From an uncultured Lachnospiraceae bacterium (GTDB taxonomy: Bacteria; Bacillota; Clostridia; Lachnospirales; Lachnospiraceae), in contig CAJUMJ010000059.1 of assembly GCA_910587095.1 (NCBI GenBank), forward strand, positions 1 to 55,606: a stretch of 55,606 bases of DNA, given 5' to 3'. The translations under genes were made by a program, and so were the position numbers. Below the pieces are notes generated by a model. The model was not told the DNA's origin and ran no database searches. It was given only the letters and a program-made list of their open reading frames with translations. Positions 7,898 through 16,925 of the stretch are shown one piece after another (the stretch's first letter is position 1; each line of letters begins with the position of its first letter).

Positions 7898-10800
7898 GTG
7901 GCGGTCAATAGAGGAACATTCTCTACATCTTCTGTCGATTATTCGGACATGAAATACCATAAAAAAATAATTTTTAACAAAAAGTCCTTTACGGCCATGT
8001 TTTTATCGGCGGCGCTATTGCTCACCTCGGTCGATTGTATGAAGGTACAGGCTGAGGAGATGGCGGATCAGGTTTTATCGACACAGACGCAGGAGACGGG
8101 ATCGGTGTCGGATAATACTTTGCCGGTAGCGGATGCAACGACGGAACCGGACTATGTCAAGACACCGGAAGGAGCTGTCATTATCACGTCTTTTGAGGCG
8201 TTGCCGGAAGATGTCAGCCACTTTGAGCTGGGAGAGGAAGAAACGTTGGAGGAAGCGGTTGGTCGCATGCCTGCCTCGGTAAAGGCGTCTGCGGAAGTTT
8301 ATGTGGTGCAGAACAAGCCGGATGCAGGTGATGACACTGCCGACGAGCCTGGTGGCGACGAAGAAAGTACGCCGGGTGCGGGCGACGAGGAAGGGCCGGA
8401 TGACGAGGAAAACAACCCGGGAACAGGTGACGAAGAGCAGCCTGGCGAAGGGGAAGGAAGCGGCGACGGGCAGCCTGACGAGGGAGACGGTAACGGAGAC
8501 CAGAGCGACGATGGCAGCGGAGATCAGAGCGGCGACAACGGCGGCGACGGCAGCGGAGACCAGAGCGGCGACAATGGCGGCGACGGCAACGGAGACCAGA
8601 GCGGCGACAACGGCGGCGACGGCAACGGAGATCAGAGCGGCGACAACGGCGGCGACGGCAACGGTGATCAATCCGGTGATTCCGGCAGTGACAGCGATCA
8701 GTCTGAGGGCGGGGAAGCGCAGTCGGATGACAGCGCGGAAAGCCGGCAGGACTCAGAAGCGCAGAGCCAGAAAGACGATGGGGAGAACAAGGAGGCGCAG
8801 GCGGAACCGAGCGATACCGCCAGGACAAAAGCAAACAGTAGCTTCGCACTACGGGACGGACTTCAGTGGCGTCTTTTAGTTGCCGTGGATGAGAATACAG
8901 AAAATACAGAGAAAAAGGCGGAAAAAGACGGCGAAAGCCGCGAAGAAGGCGGCGAGGAAGCGGGTAACGGCGGCAGCGGCCAACCCGGCGAAGCGGGTGG
9001 CGGTGAGAATGGCGGAAGCGGCCAACCCGGCGAAGCGGGAGACGGTGAGAATGGCGGAAGCGACCAGCCCGGCGAAGCGGGAGACGGTGAGAATGGCGGA
9101 AGCGACCAGCCCGGCGGCAGCGGGGACAACGGAAACGGCGGCAGCGACCAGCCCGGCGGCAGCGGGGACAACGGAAACGGCGGAAGCGGCCAGCCCGGCG
9201 GCAGCGGGGACAACGGAAACGGCGGAAGCGACCAGCCCGGCGAAGCAGGCGACGGCGGAAACAACGGAAACGTACAGCCTGGAGAGGACACGCCCACAGA
9301 CGGCCAGCCTGGAGAGGATGTGGCCCCGGGAACAGACGGCCAGCCCGGAACGGATGGCCAACCGGGAGAAGAAACTCCCGTAGCGGGAGAAGACACAGAG
9401 ACGACAGACCCGGTGCTTCCTACGGAGAAAGTGGAGGTAGAAGTTCCGGTTCAGTGGGAATGTAAGGACGCTGACAACGAGGAAGCGACAGAGTACATAT
9501 TCCGTCCGACGTGGAACGAAACCGTGAACGGAACCGGAGACAAAATTGCGTGGTTTTTTGACGGGAACGAGAATGATGTTCCCACAATCACGGTGACCCG
9601 GCCGGAAGTAGAGGCTGTATCGGAGGTATCTACGGAGGAGGAACTCGCGGCGGCTTTTGCGGCGGGGCTTACTACGATTACGCTCAAAAACGATATTGAG
9701 CTGACGGCGCCGCTGGTGCTTCCGGAGACGGCTGTTATCGAGCTGGACGGTCAGGGATATTCCCTGCGCAGAGGGGACGTAGAAGACAAGAATACGGGCA
9801 CAAGCAGCGCGTTTATCGGTACAATGATTGAGATGAACGGTAAGGACTATGAGAGTACCACTTTTGGCACGCTGACCCTTAAGAACATTACCGTCAATGG
9901 GAGTACAAACGCGGATCGGGCCGGCGCGCCTGTGATAGTGGACTGGGGACATCTGATTCTTGAAAAAGACGCCATTATCAAAAGCAATTTTAATTATGGG
10001 ACGTATACGGAAAACCCAGACGGAAATAAGGTAGCCAGCATCTATGAATACGGCGGCGGTATCCAGGTATATAACAAGCTGACCGTTAAGGAAAAATCTT
10101 CCGTCACGAAAAACTTTGCGGATATGTTTGGCGGCGGCGTCTATCTGGAGAGCGGTTCGGCGCTCTATCTGCACGAGGATGTGGTCAAAGGCAACACAGT
10201 GCCGGCAGAGACAGGAAAGGGCGCGGATATTTATGCCGCCTGGGGAAGCACGATCTATTATGAGGCCGGCATTGATATGGAACGGGAGGGCTTCTATTTC
10301 TGCGAGGGCGTCCACCTGATTCCCCTGCGGGAACAGGGCGTGGAAGATAACCGGCCGGATGTGGAAGGCAAAGAAGTGTACATCAGCGTCGCGGAGGGCA
10401 GCGGCTACAGCGAGGCGGATTTGTTGGCGCTTAAGCAGAAGCTGACGGAAAAAGGGTATAAGGTTTTAGCGAATAAAATAACTTATATTGATACCACGGA
10501 TCTGCGTAGCTGGGCCGTATATGATCATTATGATACGTCACTGTGGCCTGGAAGTGACGCGGATTCCCCGTCGGACGACTGGAAGGACGCTTATAGCTCG
10601 TACGCAAAGCGACCTTATTATCCTTGTACAGAGACTAACGTTGGTAGTAACGATGCGGTCACAACGATTCCGGAATGGCAGGCGGCTTTGGAGCAGGGGC
10701 AATTCGGCGGGACTACCAATCCGGTCCTGATACGGTTTAAGGAACATATTGATGCCCGTGAGCAGAACGGCTACCCCAACATGAGCTTTGCCGGATACGG

Positions 10801-12811
10801 GAGGGAACCGTTTGTAGATTTTCTTTATTACGATCCGGATTCCGACGGGGAGAAGGTAGTGGATTTCGATGTGGATTCTTCTATGGTCCATACCCATACG
10901 CTGGCCGGAAACGGTTTTCTGGTTAATGCCGGCGAATCGGGCGGATCCATAAAGGGCTATCTGGTCTACTATACATATACGGGAAACGGGGCCTCGGCCA
11001 AGGCCAATAAAGTATACATTTATAAATTAAAGGATGATTTGACCATTGATGCTTTGCATCATACAGATAGTACCTCGAGTTCGGGTATTATTTCTCAAGT
11101 GGGGAAGGTAATTGCTTCTTATGCGATTCCGGCTGACAGTTGGGATACGGAGATGAGTATTCAGATCAAAGTAACGCCAGATAAGATTGAGGTCAGGCAG
11201 CAGCCGAAGTCGGTGACGGCGGATATAGGATTGAGTGAGCCGGTATTGTCTGCATCCCTGGAAAACACAGGATACAGCGGCTTTGGCCCGTTGGTGGCAT
11301 ATGCGGGTCACAACTGCGGCATGGCCAGCGGTTTTACCTACTCTAATCTTCGCATGTATTATACACACCCTATGCTGGAGGAAAAGGATATGCTTTCTCC
11401 GCTGGAAGGGGCGGACTTTTCGCAAGGTCAGACCCAAAAATATTTCATCAATCTTTTCGGGAATGCAGCGGACAAGGAATACAATAGCAGTGCAGGTTTT
11501 GGGCAGTATCAGGAATACATGCAGATGATGCAGAGTGAGGGAATAGGGTTAATCACAGACCGGAAAACGCCGTTTAAAGATTATTTGGGTGAACCAAATG
11601 CGGAGAATTCCAATCTCTTCGAGATTGATCAGGGCGGCGGGCTTCTTCCGGTGGACGATCTGGTGCAGAAGATTGACGAAAGCATATCCGGTAAGAAACC
11701 ACAGTCCACAAGCCTGAAAGAACAAGTGTCGCAAACTCCCGGTGACGGCGGCTTGACGCCGGCGTCGCCCAACCAATCCGTAGGGAATATCTGGTTGAAA
11801 TCTGTAGCCAGTGGTAATCAGGTCAGGGCAATATATGGCGACCATTTTGAAGAGGATGGCTACAGGATACAGGTTATGGATGATATCTCCTATTATCACG
11901 GAAACGCAGCCGATCTCTCCGTAAAATATGAATTGCTGAAGCCTGGCAGCTTAGAATGGATGCCGCTTACGGATTTTGAGGAAGGAAAAGGAGACGCAGG
12001 AGGGAGTGGTATTGCGCTTCACGGGATGGGGATAACAGATGACGGCGTACAGATGACGCCCGCGCCCTTTATCCTGATTAAGGACATAGATAAATGGCCG
12101 GTTGGGCAGTATACGGTGCGGCAGACGATCAGTGAGGGTGGGAAGGAATGCAGTGTCAAAGGATATGCCTATTTTACCCTAAGCTGGGCGAATGACCCTG
12201 ATCCGCCGCCGGTAGATCCGCCGCCGGTAGATCCGCCGCCAGTGGATCCGCCGCCGGTAGATCCGCTACCGGTAGATCCGCCGCCGGTAGATCCTGATCC
12301 ACCGGTAGACCCGGAACCGCCCGGGCCGGTGAAACCGAATAACCCGCCGAAAAAACCTTCAAAGAAGCCTTCAACGTCTTCGGGAGCTTCCGAACCCGTT
12401 GTGGCGGAGCCTTACGTGGAGGAGACAATCGAGGTTGCGGCGGGAGAAGCGGTGAGCGTTGTCGCTCCTGCGCCTGCGCCGGAGGAACCGAAAGAACCAA
12501 AAGAACCGGAGGAGAAAAACCCGAATGAACCGAGGACGGGAGATATGCCGGTGGCGACGATGCCGGTATCGGTGGGCGCGTGCACGGCGTTTATGATGAA
12601 GCTTCGTCTGTGGCTCTATGAGCTGGAAACGGGTATTTCGGAGGAGAAGAAAAACGAAATCCTGCGGACACTTGTCGGATGGGCAAAGGGCAGAGCGATG
12701 ATAAGGGTTTATCTGGCGATAGCTGCCACAGCCGTGGTGCTCACGGCCTATCATCTCCTGCGGGCGTTAGATGCGAGGAGAAGACAGGTGGTGGAGTGGT
12801 TTGGAAGATAA
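7898..12811 (+). CDS. Very large repeat-rich cell-surface protein, probable sortase substrate
   Basis: A 1637-residue exported protein of unknown ligand. It starts at GTG after a GGGAGGGGG site. A later ATG at 7949 is possible. Residues about 20-52 form a basic/hydrophobic export signal. Two low-complexity Gly/Asp/Glu/Ser/Gln repeat blocks follow (about residues 207-261 and 356-454). Next comes a region with parallel beta-helix character (about 580-790; LKNITVNGS, GGGIQVY, GGGVYLESGSALY), then globular regions, then a proline-rich DPPPV wall-spanning stretch (about 1433-1470). The C-terminus has EPRTGD (1544-1549), resembling the PxTG sorting motifs of clostridial class B sortases. The final membrane helix and Arg-rich tail lie about 55 residues further on, much farther than usual. 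The sortase gene overlaps its 3' end. An adhesin or polysaccharide-binding role is likely but not shown. Confidence 0.85.
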   Translation: MAVNRGTFSTSSVDYSDMKYHKKIIFNKKSFTAMFLSAALLLTSVDCMKVQAEEMADQVLSTQTQETGSVSDNTLPVADATTEPDYVKTPEGAVIITSFEALPEDVSHFELGEEETLEEAVGRMPASVKASAEVYVVQNKPDAGDDTADEPGGDEESTPGAGDEEGPDDEENNPGTGDEEQPGEGEGSGDGQPDEGDGNGDQSDDGSGDQSGDNGGDGSGDQSGDNGGDGNGDQSGDNGGDGNGDQSGDNGGDGNGDQSGDSGSDSDQSEGGEAQSDDSAESRQDSEAQSQKDDGENKEAQAEPSDTARTKANSSFALRDGLQWRLLVAVDENTENTEKKAEKDGESREEGGEEAGNGGSGQPGEAGGGENGGSGQPGEAGDGENGGSDQPGEAGDGENGGSDQPGGSGDNGNGGSDQPGGSGDNGNGGSGQPGGSGDNGNGGSDQPGEAGDGGNNGNVQPGEDTPTDGQPGEDVAPGTDGQPGTDGQPGEETPVAGEDTETTDPVLPTEKVEVEVPVQWECKDADNEEATEYIFRPTWNETVNGTGDKIAWFFDGNENDVPTITVTRPEVEAVSEVSTEEELAAAFAAGLTTITLKNDIELTAPLVLPETAVIELDGQGYSLRRGDVEDKNTGTSSAFIGTMIEMNGKDYESTTFGTLTLKNITVNGSTNADRAGAPVIVDWGHLILEKDAIIKSNFNYGTYTENPDGNKVASIYEYGGGIQVYNKLTVKEKSSVTKNFADMFGGGVYLESGSALYLHEDVVKGNTVPAETGKGADIYAAWGSTIYYEAGIDMEREGFYFCEGVHLIPLREQGVEDNRPDVEGKEVYISVAEGSGYSEADLLALKQKLTEKGYKVLANKITYIDTTDLRSWAVYDHYDTSLWPGSDADSPSDDWKDAYSSYAKRPYYPCTETNVGSNDAVTTIPEWQAALEQGQFGGTTNPVLIRFKEHIDAREQNGYPNMSFAGYGREPFVDFLYYDPDSDGEKVVDFDVDSSMVHTHTLAGNGFLVNAGESGGSIKGYLVYYTYTGNGASAKANKVYIYKLKDDLTIDALHHTDSTSSSGIISQVGKVIASYAIPADSWDTEMSIQIKVTPDKIEVRQQPKSVTADIGLSEPVLSASLENTGYSGFGPLVAYAGHNCGMASGFTYSNLRMYYTHPMLEEKDMLSPLEGADFSQGQTQKYFINLFGNAADKEYNSSAGFGQYQEYMQMMQSEGIGLITDRKTPFKDYLGEPNAENSNLFEIDQGGGLLPVDDLVQKIDESISGKKPQSTSLKEQVSQTPGDGGLTPASPNQSVGNIWLKSVASGNQVRAIYGDHFEEDGYRIQVMDDISYYHGNAADLSVKYELLKPGSLEWMPLTDFEEGKGDAGGSGIALHGMGITDDGVQMTPAPFILIKDIDKWPVGQYTVRQTISEGGKECSVKGYAYFTLSWANDPDPPPVDPPPVDPPPVDPPPVDPLPVDPPPVDPDPPVDPEPPGPVKPNNPPKKPSKKPSTSSGASEPVVAEPYVEETIEVAAGEAVSVVAPAPAPEEPKEPKEPEEKNPNEPRTGDMPVATMPVSVGACTAFMMKLRLWLYELETGISEEKKNEILRTLVGWAKGRAMIRVYLAIAATAVVLTAYHLLRALDARRRQVVEWFGR
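8518..8680 (+). repeat. 36-base coding tandem repeat (GGDGNGDQSGDN)
   Basis: About four and a half copies of a 36-base unit encode the 12-residue GGDGNGDQSGDN. Third-position changes are few, which suggests recent expansion. Acidic glycine-rich repeats of this kind act as flexible stalks. Confidence 0.85.
8965..9260 (+). repeat. 42-base coding tandem repeat (GENGGS/GNGGS-(D/G)QPG type)
   Basis: About seven copies of a 42-base, 14-residue unit, with two interleaved variants ending QPGEAGDGEN or QPGGSGDNGN. The block structure of the variants (three of one, three of the other, then the first again) indicates unequal exchange between copies. Confidence 0.8.
12196..12300 (+). repeat. 15-base coding repeat (DPPPV), wall-spanning segment
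   Basis: Seven near-identical GATCCGCCGCCGGTA units encode DPPPV. Proline-rich repeats just before a C-terminal anchor usually cross the peptidoglycan layer. Confidence 0.85.
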
Positions 12812-13733
12812 AAACAGAATTTTGTTTTCGGCGCAGAGACAGGTGGTCAGACGCAAAGTAAAATATTTTCAGCGAGTACTGAGTGTCTGCCTGCTTGTCT
12901 GCGCCGCGTACCTTATCTGGTATCGTCTGGACAGCCGCGCGGCGGCGCGAAAGAACCAGGAATTACAGCAAATTGCAAGGCAGGCGACGGTGGAAGAGTC
13001 ACGCAGTACCGTGGAGGGATCCGGTGAGGAGGAGGCGTTTTCCGGCGAGCCGGCACAAGACAGCGGGCAGGAGGCGGAAGCCGAAACGGAAGAAGTGCCG
13101 GAGTCTGTCCCTGAGACGCCGCAAGAATCACCCTATATTACGGGATATGCCCGGCTTTTGCAGATCAATCCCGATTTGAGAGGCTGGATCAGCATACCGG
13201 GAACCGTACTCTCCCTGCCGGTTGTACAAGGCAGCGACAATTCCTACTATCTGGGGCATGATTTCTACGGGAATGAAGACAGGCACGGGACAATTTTTGT
13301 GGACTGCGAGGGAGATTTGGAGAACGGTGTTTTCAACACGGTGATCTACGGACATCATATGCGTGACGGCAGTATGTTCGGCATATTGAGGGAGTACCGG
13401 AACGAGGCGTTTTACAAGGAGCACCCCTCGTTTTTCATTACCCTTCCGATGGAGGAGAGGGAGTATGAGATTCTCGCGGTTGTCAGAAACGATATCTTCG
13501 AGGGCAATCAGGAGGAGTTCCAGTATTACGATTACAAGCAGATTGCGGATGAGGAAGCTTTTATTGCTTACTGCCAGGCTTTGAAGAAAAACGCTCGTTA
13601 TGAAACCGGTGTGGAGGCGGAAATCGGGGACGAACTTGTTACCCTCTGTACATGCGATTACGGGAGTTCGGATCAGAGGCTTCTGGTAGTCGGAAGAAGA
13701 AAAACGCAGAAAACAGAAAGTGGAAATGGTTAA
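12771..13733 (+). CDS. srtB: Class B sortase
   Basis: A membrane-anchored cysteine transpeptidase of about 320 residues that cleaves a sorting motif and links the protein to the cell wall. A single N-terminal helix (VLSVCLLVCAAYLIWY) is followed by an acidic linker and the sortase barrel. The catalytic triad is readable: His in YGHHM, Cys in TLCTCDYG (the class B TLxTC motif) and Arg in the following QRLLVVGRR. It overlaps the surface-protein gene, so the two are translated together and the large protein is the obvious substrate. Start choice is open: ATG at 12771 lacks a clear ribosome binding site, while TTG at 12801 has GGTGGTGGAG upstream. Confidence 0.92.
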   Translation: MRGEDRWWSGLEDKNRILFSAQRQVVRRKVKYFQRVLSVCLLVCAAYLIWYRLDSRAAARKNQELQQIARQATVEESRSTVEGSGEEEAFSGEPAQDSGQEAEAETEEVPESVPETPQESPYITGYARLLQINPDLRGWISIPGTVLSLPVVQGSDNSYYLGHDFYGNEDRHGTIFVDCEGDLENGVFNTVIYGHHMRDGSMFGILREYRNEAFYKEHPSFFITLPMEEREYEILAVVRNDIFEGNQEEFQYYDYKQIADEEAFIAYCQALKKNARYETGVEAEIGDELVTLCTCDYGSSDQRLLVVGRRKTQKTESGNG

Positions 13734-13750
13734 CAGCTTTTAAACGGTCG

Positions 13751-13779
13751 TTGACAATTTTCGAAGGAAATTGTATAAT
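13751..13779 (+). promoter_or_regulatory. Consensus sigma-A promoter of the signalling cluster
   Basis: TTGACA (13751-13756) and TATAAT (13774-13779) with a 17-base spacer are both perfect matches. This is a strong constitutive-type promoter. Confidence 0.85.
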
Positions 13780-13873
13780 TTAGAGGATATCGTCGGGTGT
13801 AGTGCCCGACTACATAGATAATAGGAAAAAGAAGGGAGAGGATTCGCCGGCGGGGGCGGATCGATCGGAGGAT

Positions 13874-14968
13874 ATGAGCGAAAATGCAACCAGACAGCAG
13901 ATCTTGATCGTGGACGACGAGGAAGTAAACAGAACCATACTCAGTCTGATGTTTGACGACGATTACGAGATTGTAGAAGCTCCCAACGGGGTGGAGGCGA
14001 TCGGAGCGATTGAAAAAAATGATGATATCGCGTTGATTCTGCTTGACGTTATTATGCCGGTCATGGATGGTTTCGGTGTGCTCGACTACATGAAGGAGAA
14101 AGAACTTCTTGAGAAGATTCCGGTCATCCTGATTACCAGCATGACGCCTCAGGAGAGTGAGGAGAAGGCATACGAGTATGGCATCGCGGATGTGATGCAC
14201 AAGCCTTTCGACTCGGCGATTATTAAGAGGCGTGCAAACAATATTATTGAGCTTTACCAGAACAAACAGAATCTTGAGCGCCGCCTGAAGGAGCGGGAGG
14301 AGACAATCCGCGAACAGGAGAAGGCGATCCGCGCCAGCAATGAATTTATGATCGACGCGCTTGGCTCCGTCGTTGAGTTCAGAAGTGTGGAGACGGGCGA
14401 CCATGTAAAGAGGATCAAATACCTGACCAGAATACTGCTCAAGTATCTTGCGAAATACTTCCCGAAGTACGGGATGACAACGGAGAAGATCGACCAGATC
14501 GCGAGGGCTGCGGCGCTTCACGATATCGGAAAGATCGGTATACCGGATTCCATTTTGCTCAAGCCGGGAAGGCTGACGCCGGAGGAGTTTGAGATCATGA
14601 AGACCCACACGACGATTGGCTGTGAAATTTTGGAATCCTTCAAGTCTCCCTATACGGACGACTTTTATCAGTACTGTTACGAAATATGCCGTTATCATCA
14701 TGAGAGAAACGATGGCAAAGGGTATCCGGATCACCTTGCGGGGGATGAAATTCCGATCAGCGCGCAGATTGTATCCATCGCCGATGTGTATGAGGCGCTG
14801 GTGAGCGAGCGGGTTTACAAAAGTGCATATAGCAATGCTGAGGCATATAAAATGATCTTGAATGGGGAATGCGGACAGTTTTCGGAGGATGTAATAGAGT
14901 GTTTTAAGCTCGCAAAAGAGGATTTCTTCAACCTTGTTGAAGTAATCAATATGTTTAATTTTACGTAA
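13874..14968 (+). CDS. Response regulator with HD-GYP output domain
   Basis: A two-domain signalling protein of 364 residues from the ATG at 13874. The receiver domain has the acidic pair near residue 14 and the phosphoacceptor Asp at about 58 (LLDVIMPVMDG). A coiled-coil linker (about 120-160) leads to an HD-GYP domain with LHDIGK (about 216) and HHERNDGKGYP (about 280), both intact, so cyclic-di-GMP hydrolysis is expected. A GTG at 13802 would add 24 residues. The ATG is preferred because GGAGG precedes it and the receiver domain starts directly after. It is probably the first gene of the cluster and receives phosphate from the kinase downstream. Confidence 0.88.
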   Translation: MSENATRQQILIVDDEEVNRTILSLMFDDDYEIVEAPNGVEAIGAIEKNDDIALILLDVIMPVMDGFGVLDYMKEKELLEKIPVILITSMTPQESEEKAYEYGIADVMHKPFDSAIIKRRANNIIELYQNKQNLERRLKEREETIREQEKAIRASNEFMIDALGSVVEFRSVETGDHVKRIKYLTRILLKYLAKYFPKYGMTTEKIDQIARAAALHDIGKIGIPDSILLKPGRLTPEEFEIMKTHTTIGCEILESFKSPYTDDFYQYCYEICRYHHERNDGKGYPDHLAGDEIPISAQIVSIADVYEALVSERVYKSAYSNAEAYKMILNGECGQFSEDVIECFKLAKEDFFNLVEVINMFNFT

Positions 14969-14984
14969 GACAGATCAAGCGACG

Positions 14985-15022
14985 GAGACTGTAAAACACA
15001 AATATTATGTTTTGCAGTCTCT
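14985..15022 (+). terminator. Putative weak terminator or attenuating hairpin
   Basis: GAGACTG(T)AAAACACA pairs imperfectly with TGTTTTGCAGTCTC, followed by only TTT. It lies between the HD-GYP and Hpt genes and may lower rather than end transcription. Confidence 0.45.
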
Positions 15023-15069
15023 TTGCGTTACCATATTTACCAATTATATGAAGGGAAGGGTATATTGCT

Positions 15070-15447
15070 ATGGCTATGGATGCAAATTTCAGAAAGCAGT
15101 TGGAGGAGTGCGGGGCGGATGTTGAGACGACGTTGAAACGGTTTATGGGGAAGGATGAACTTTATCTCAAGTTTTTGGGAAAGTTCCCGGCCGATCAAAA
15201 CTATGCGAACCTTGGGACGCATCTGGAAGCGGGCGCCTACGAGGAGGCGTATAAGTGCGCGCATGCGTTGAAGGGCGTGGTGGGAAACCTTGGGCTTACA
15301 CCGATTTTTGAGAAGGTTTCGGCGTTGGTGGAGGAGCTTAGAAACAAGGCGGATGCGGACGTGGACGCGGTCCGGGCAGGCGCTTTGTGGCAGGAAATCA
15401 AAGACGCGTACGAGAAGTTCATCGAAATTATCGGGCAGAACATGTAA
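15070..15447 (+). CDS. Hpt-domain phosphotransfer protein
   Basis: A 125-residue four-helix histidine phosphotransfer protein. The phosphorylatable His65 lies in CAHALKGVVGNLGL, the canonical HALKGxxxNLG motif. Hpt proteins shuttle phosphate between a kinase-linked receiver and a final response regulator. The neighbouring kinase has no receiver domain of its own, so this protein may link it to one of the two HD-type regulators or to CheY. It ends 16 bases before the kinase gene. Confidence 0.88.
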   Translation: MAMDANFRKQLEECGADVETTLKRFMGKDELYLKFLGKFPADQNYANLGTHLEAGAYEEAYKCAHALKGVVGNLGLTPIFEKVSALVEELRNKADADVDAVRAGALWQEIKDAYEKFIEIIGQNM

Positions 15448-15463
15448 CGGGAATGAGGAGCAT

Positions 15464-16912
15464 ATGGAATTTGAATGGTTGGGCCCCCGGATTGCGGATG
15501 AGACGATTGAGCTCGTTTTGGTTTTTAACGAGGAAGGCAGCATTCTTTACGGCAATCAGACGGCGGCGGCAAAACTTGAATATGATAGGGATAAGCTGAC
15601 AAAATGCAGTATGTCACAGATTTTCAGGCAGGATTTTCCCAATTCCCCGGACGGTTTCATCACTTTTGTGAAAAAGAGCATGAAGGGCGTTAAGGAGATG
15701 GCGATGTATCGGAGCAACAACTCCTGTTTTTCGGTAAATGTCCGCATTTTCCCGGAGGACGGTATCGACGCCTATCTGCTTCTCGCAGAGGATATTTCCG
15801 CCCAAAAGAATATGAATATGAGAATCCGCGATCTGAAAGAACGGGAGAGCGAGAACAACCGGGCCAGAAACGAGTTTACGGCAAACGTAACACATGAGCT
15901 GCGAACGCCGGTTAACGGTATCAAAGGACATGTGCTTGAGCTTGTGGAGGAGATTACGGATCCGGATCACAAGAAGACGCTTGACATTGTCCTTAGCTGC
16001 TGTGACAATATGCTGACGATTATCAACGATATACTTGATTTCGCAAAACTTGAGTCCGGCAAATTTGTGATAGACGAAAAACCTTTTGACTTTCATGAGA
16101 TGATGGATAAGGTGATTGCCACACATAGCGCGGCGGTCAATAAAAAAGAGCTTCACATGAGCGTGGATATCGACGAGAAGATACCGCATAAGCTGATCGG
16201 CGACGAGTTGAGGCTGACTCAGATTTTAAATAACCTTCTGTCAAACGCCATCAAGTTTACGATGGTCGGTTATGTCAATGTGGTGGCAGGGATGACCAGA
16301 AGAGTCAACGATGAGGTGGAACTGTTTTTCATGGTGCGTGACAGCGGCATCGGAATCTCTCAGAAGGAACAGGACAGACTTTTCCAGAGTTTCAGCCAGG
16401 TGGACGCTTCGATCACCAGGAGATTTGGCGGGACGGGACTCGGGCTTGCCATTACGAAACAGCTCGTGGAGCTGATGCACGGGGATATTCACGTGGAGAG
16501 CGAGAAGGGGAAGGGAAGCGCCTTTTCTTTTTCCGTGAAATTGAAGAGCGAGCAGATTTCGGACGACAAGCAGAGCCAGGTATATGTAAACTGGTCCGAA
16601 TATATGAAAGAGGGAGAGAAAGATAATGTGGACCGTCTTATGCAGTTTGGCGAGGCGGAAAACAAGGCGGAGCTAAAGAAGCGTATGGATAAGCTGGTTC
16701 TCTCCATAGAGATGGGGGCCTGGGACAAGGCCGAGCTTCTCGCGTCCACCATAAAGACGCTCGTTGAATCGGGAGGAGACGATCTGAAGCGCCAGGAGCT
16801 GCGTATGGAGATGGCGATCAGAAAATCCAATTACGATAAAAGTATGGATATGTACGGCAAATTGAAGGACGCGATCACAGAGAAAATCGGAGATCTGTGG
16901 GATTCTGAATAA
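15464..16912 (+). CDS. PAS-domain sensor histidine kinase
   Basis: A 482-residue soluble histidine kinase. No membrane segment is visible. Residues about 1-115 form a PAS-like sensor, the HisKA dimerisation domain carries His144 in NVTHELRTPVNGI, and the HATPase domain shows the N box (NNLLSNAIKF), DSGIGIS and GTGLGLAITKQL. A C-terminal helical tail of about 100 residues after the ATPase domain is unassigned. The start at 15464 follows an AGGAG site. Longer in-frame extensions run back into the Hpt gene and are unlikely. Signal and direct partner are unknown, but the flanking Hpt and HD regulators are the likely phosphorelay. Confidence 0.9.
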   Translation: MEFEWLGPRIADETIELVLVFNEEGSILYGNQTAAAKLEYDRDKLTKCSMSQIFRQDFPNSPDGFITFVKKSMKGVKEMAMYRSNNSCFSVNVRIFPEDGIDAYLLLAEDISAQKNMNMRIRDLKERESENNRARNEFTANVTHELRTPVNGIKGHVLELVEEITDPDHKKTLDIVLSCCDNMLTIINDILDFAKLESGKFVIDEKPFDFHEMMDKVIATHSAAVNKKELHMSVDIDEKIPHKLIGDELRLTQILNNLLSNAIKFTMVGYVNVVAGMTRRVNDEVELFFMVRDSGIGISQKEQDRLFQSFSQVDASITRRFGGTGLGLAITKQLVELMHGDIHVESEKGKGSAFSFSVKLKSEQISDDKQSQVYVNWSEYMKEGEKDNVDRLMQFGEAENKAELKKRMDKLVLSIEMGAWDKAELLASTIKTLVESGGDDLKRQELRMEMAIRKSNYDKSMDMYGKLKDAITEKIGDLWDSE

Positions 16913-16925
16913 AGGGAGGGAAGCG

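Noticed and set aside
8518..9260. Tandem repeats considered as a CRISPR array
   Set aside because: Units are contiguous without unique spacers and stay in frame within a coding sequence.
8075..10315. Several long antisense or out-of-frame open frames in the surface-protein gene
   Set aside because: They arise from GC-rich repeats lacking stop codons in other frames. Products are Arg/Pro- or Ala/Val-only low complexity.
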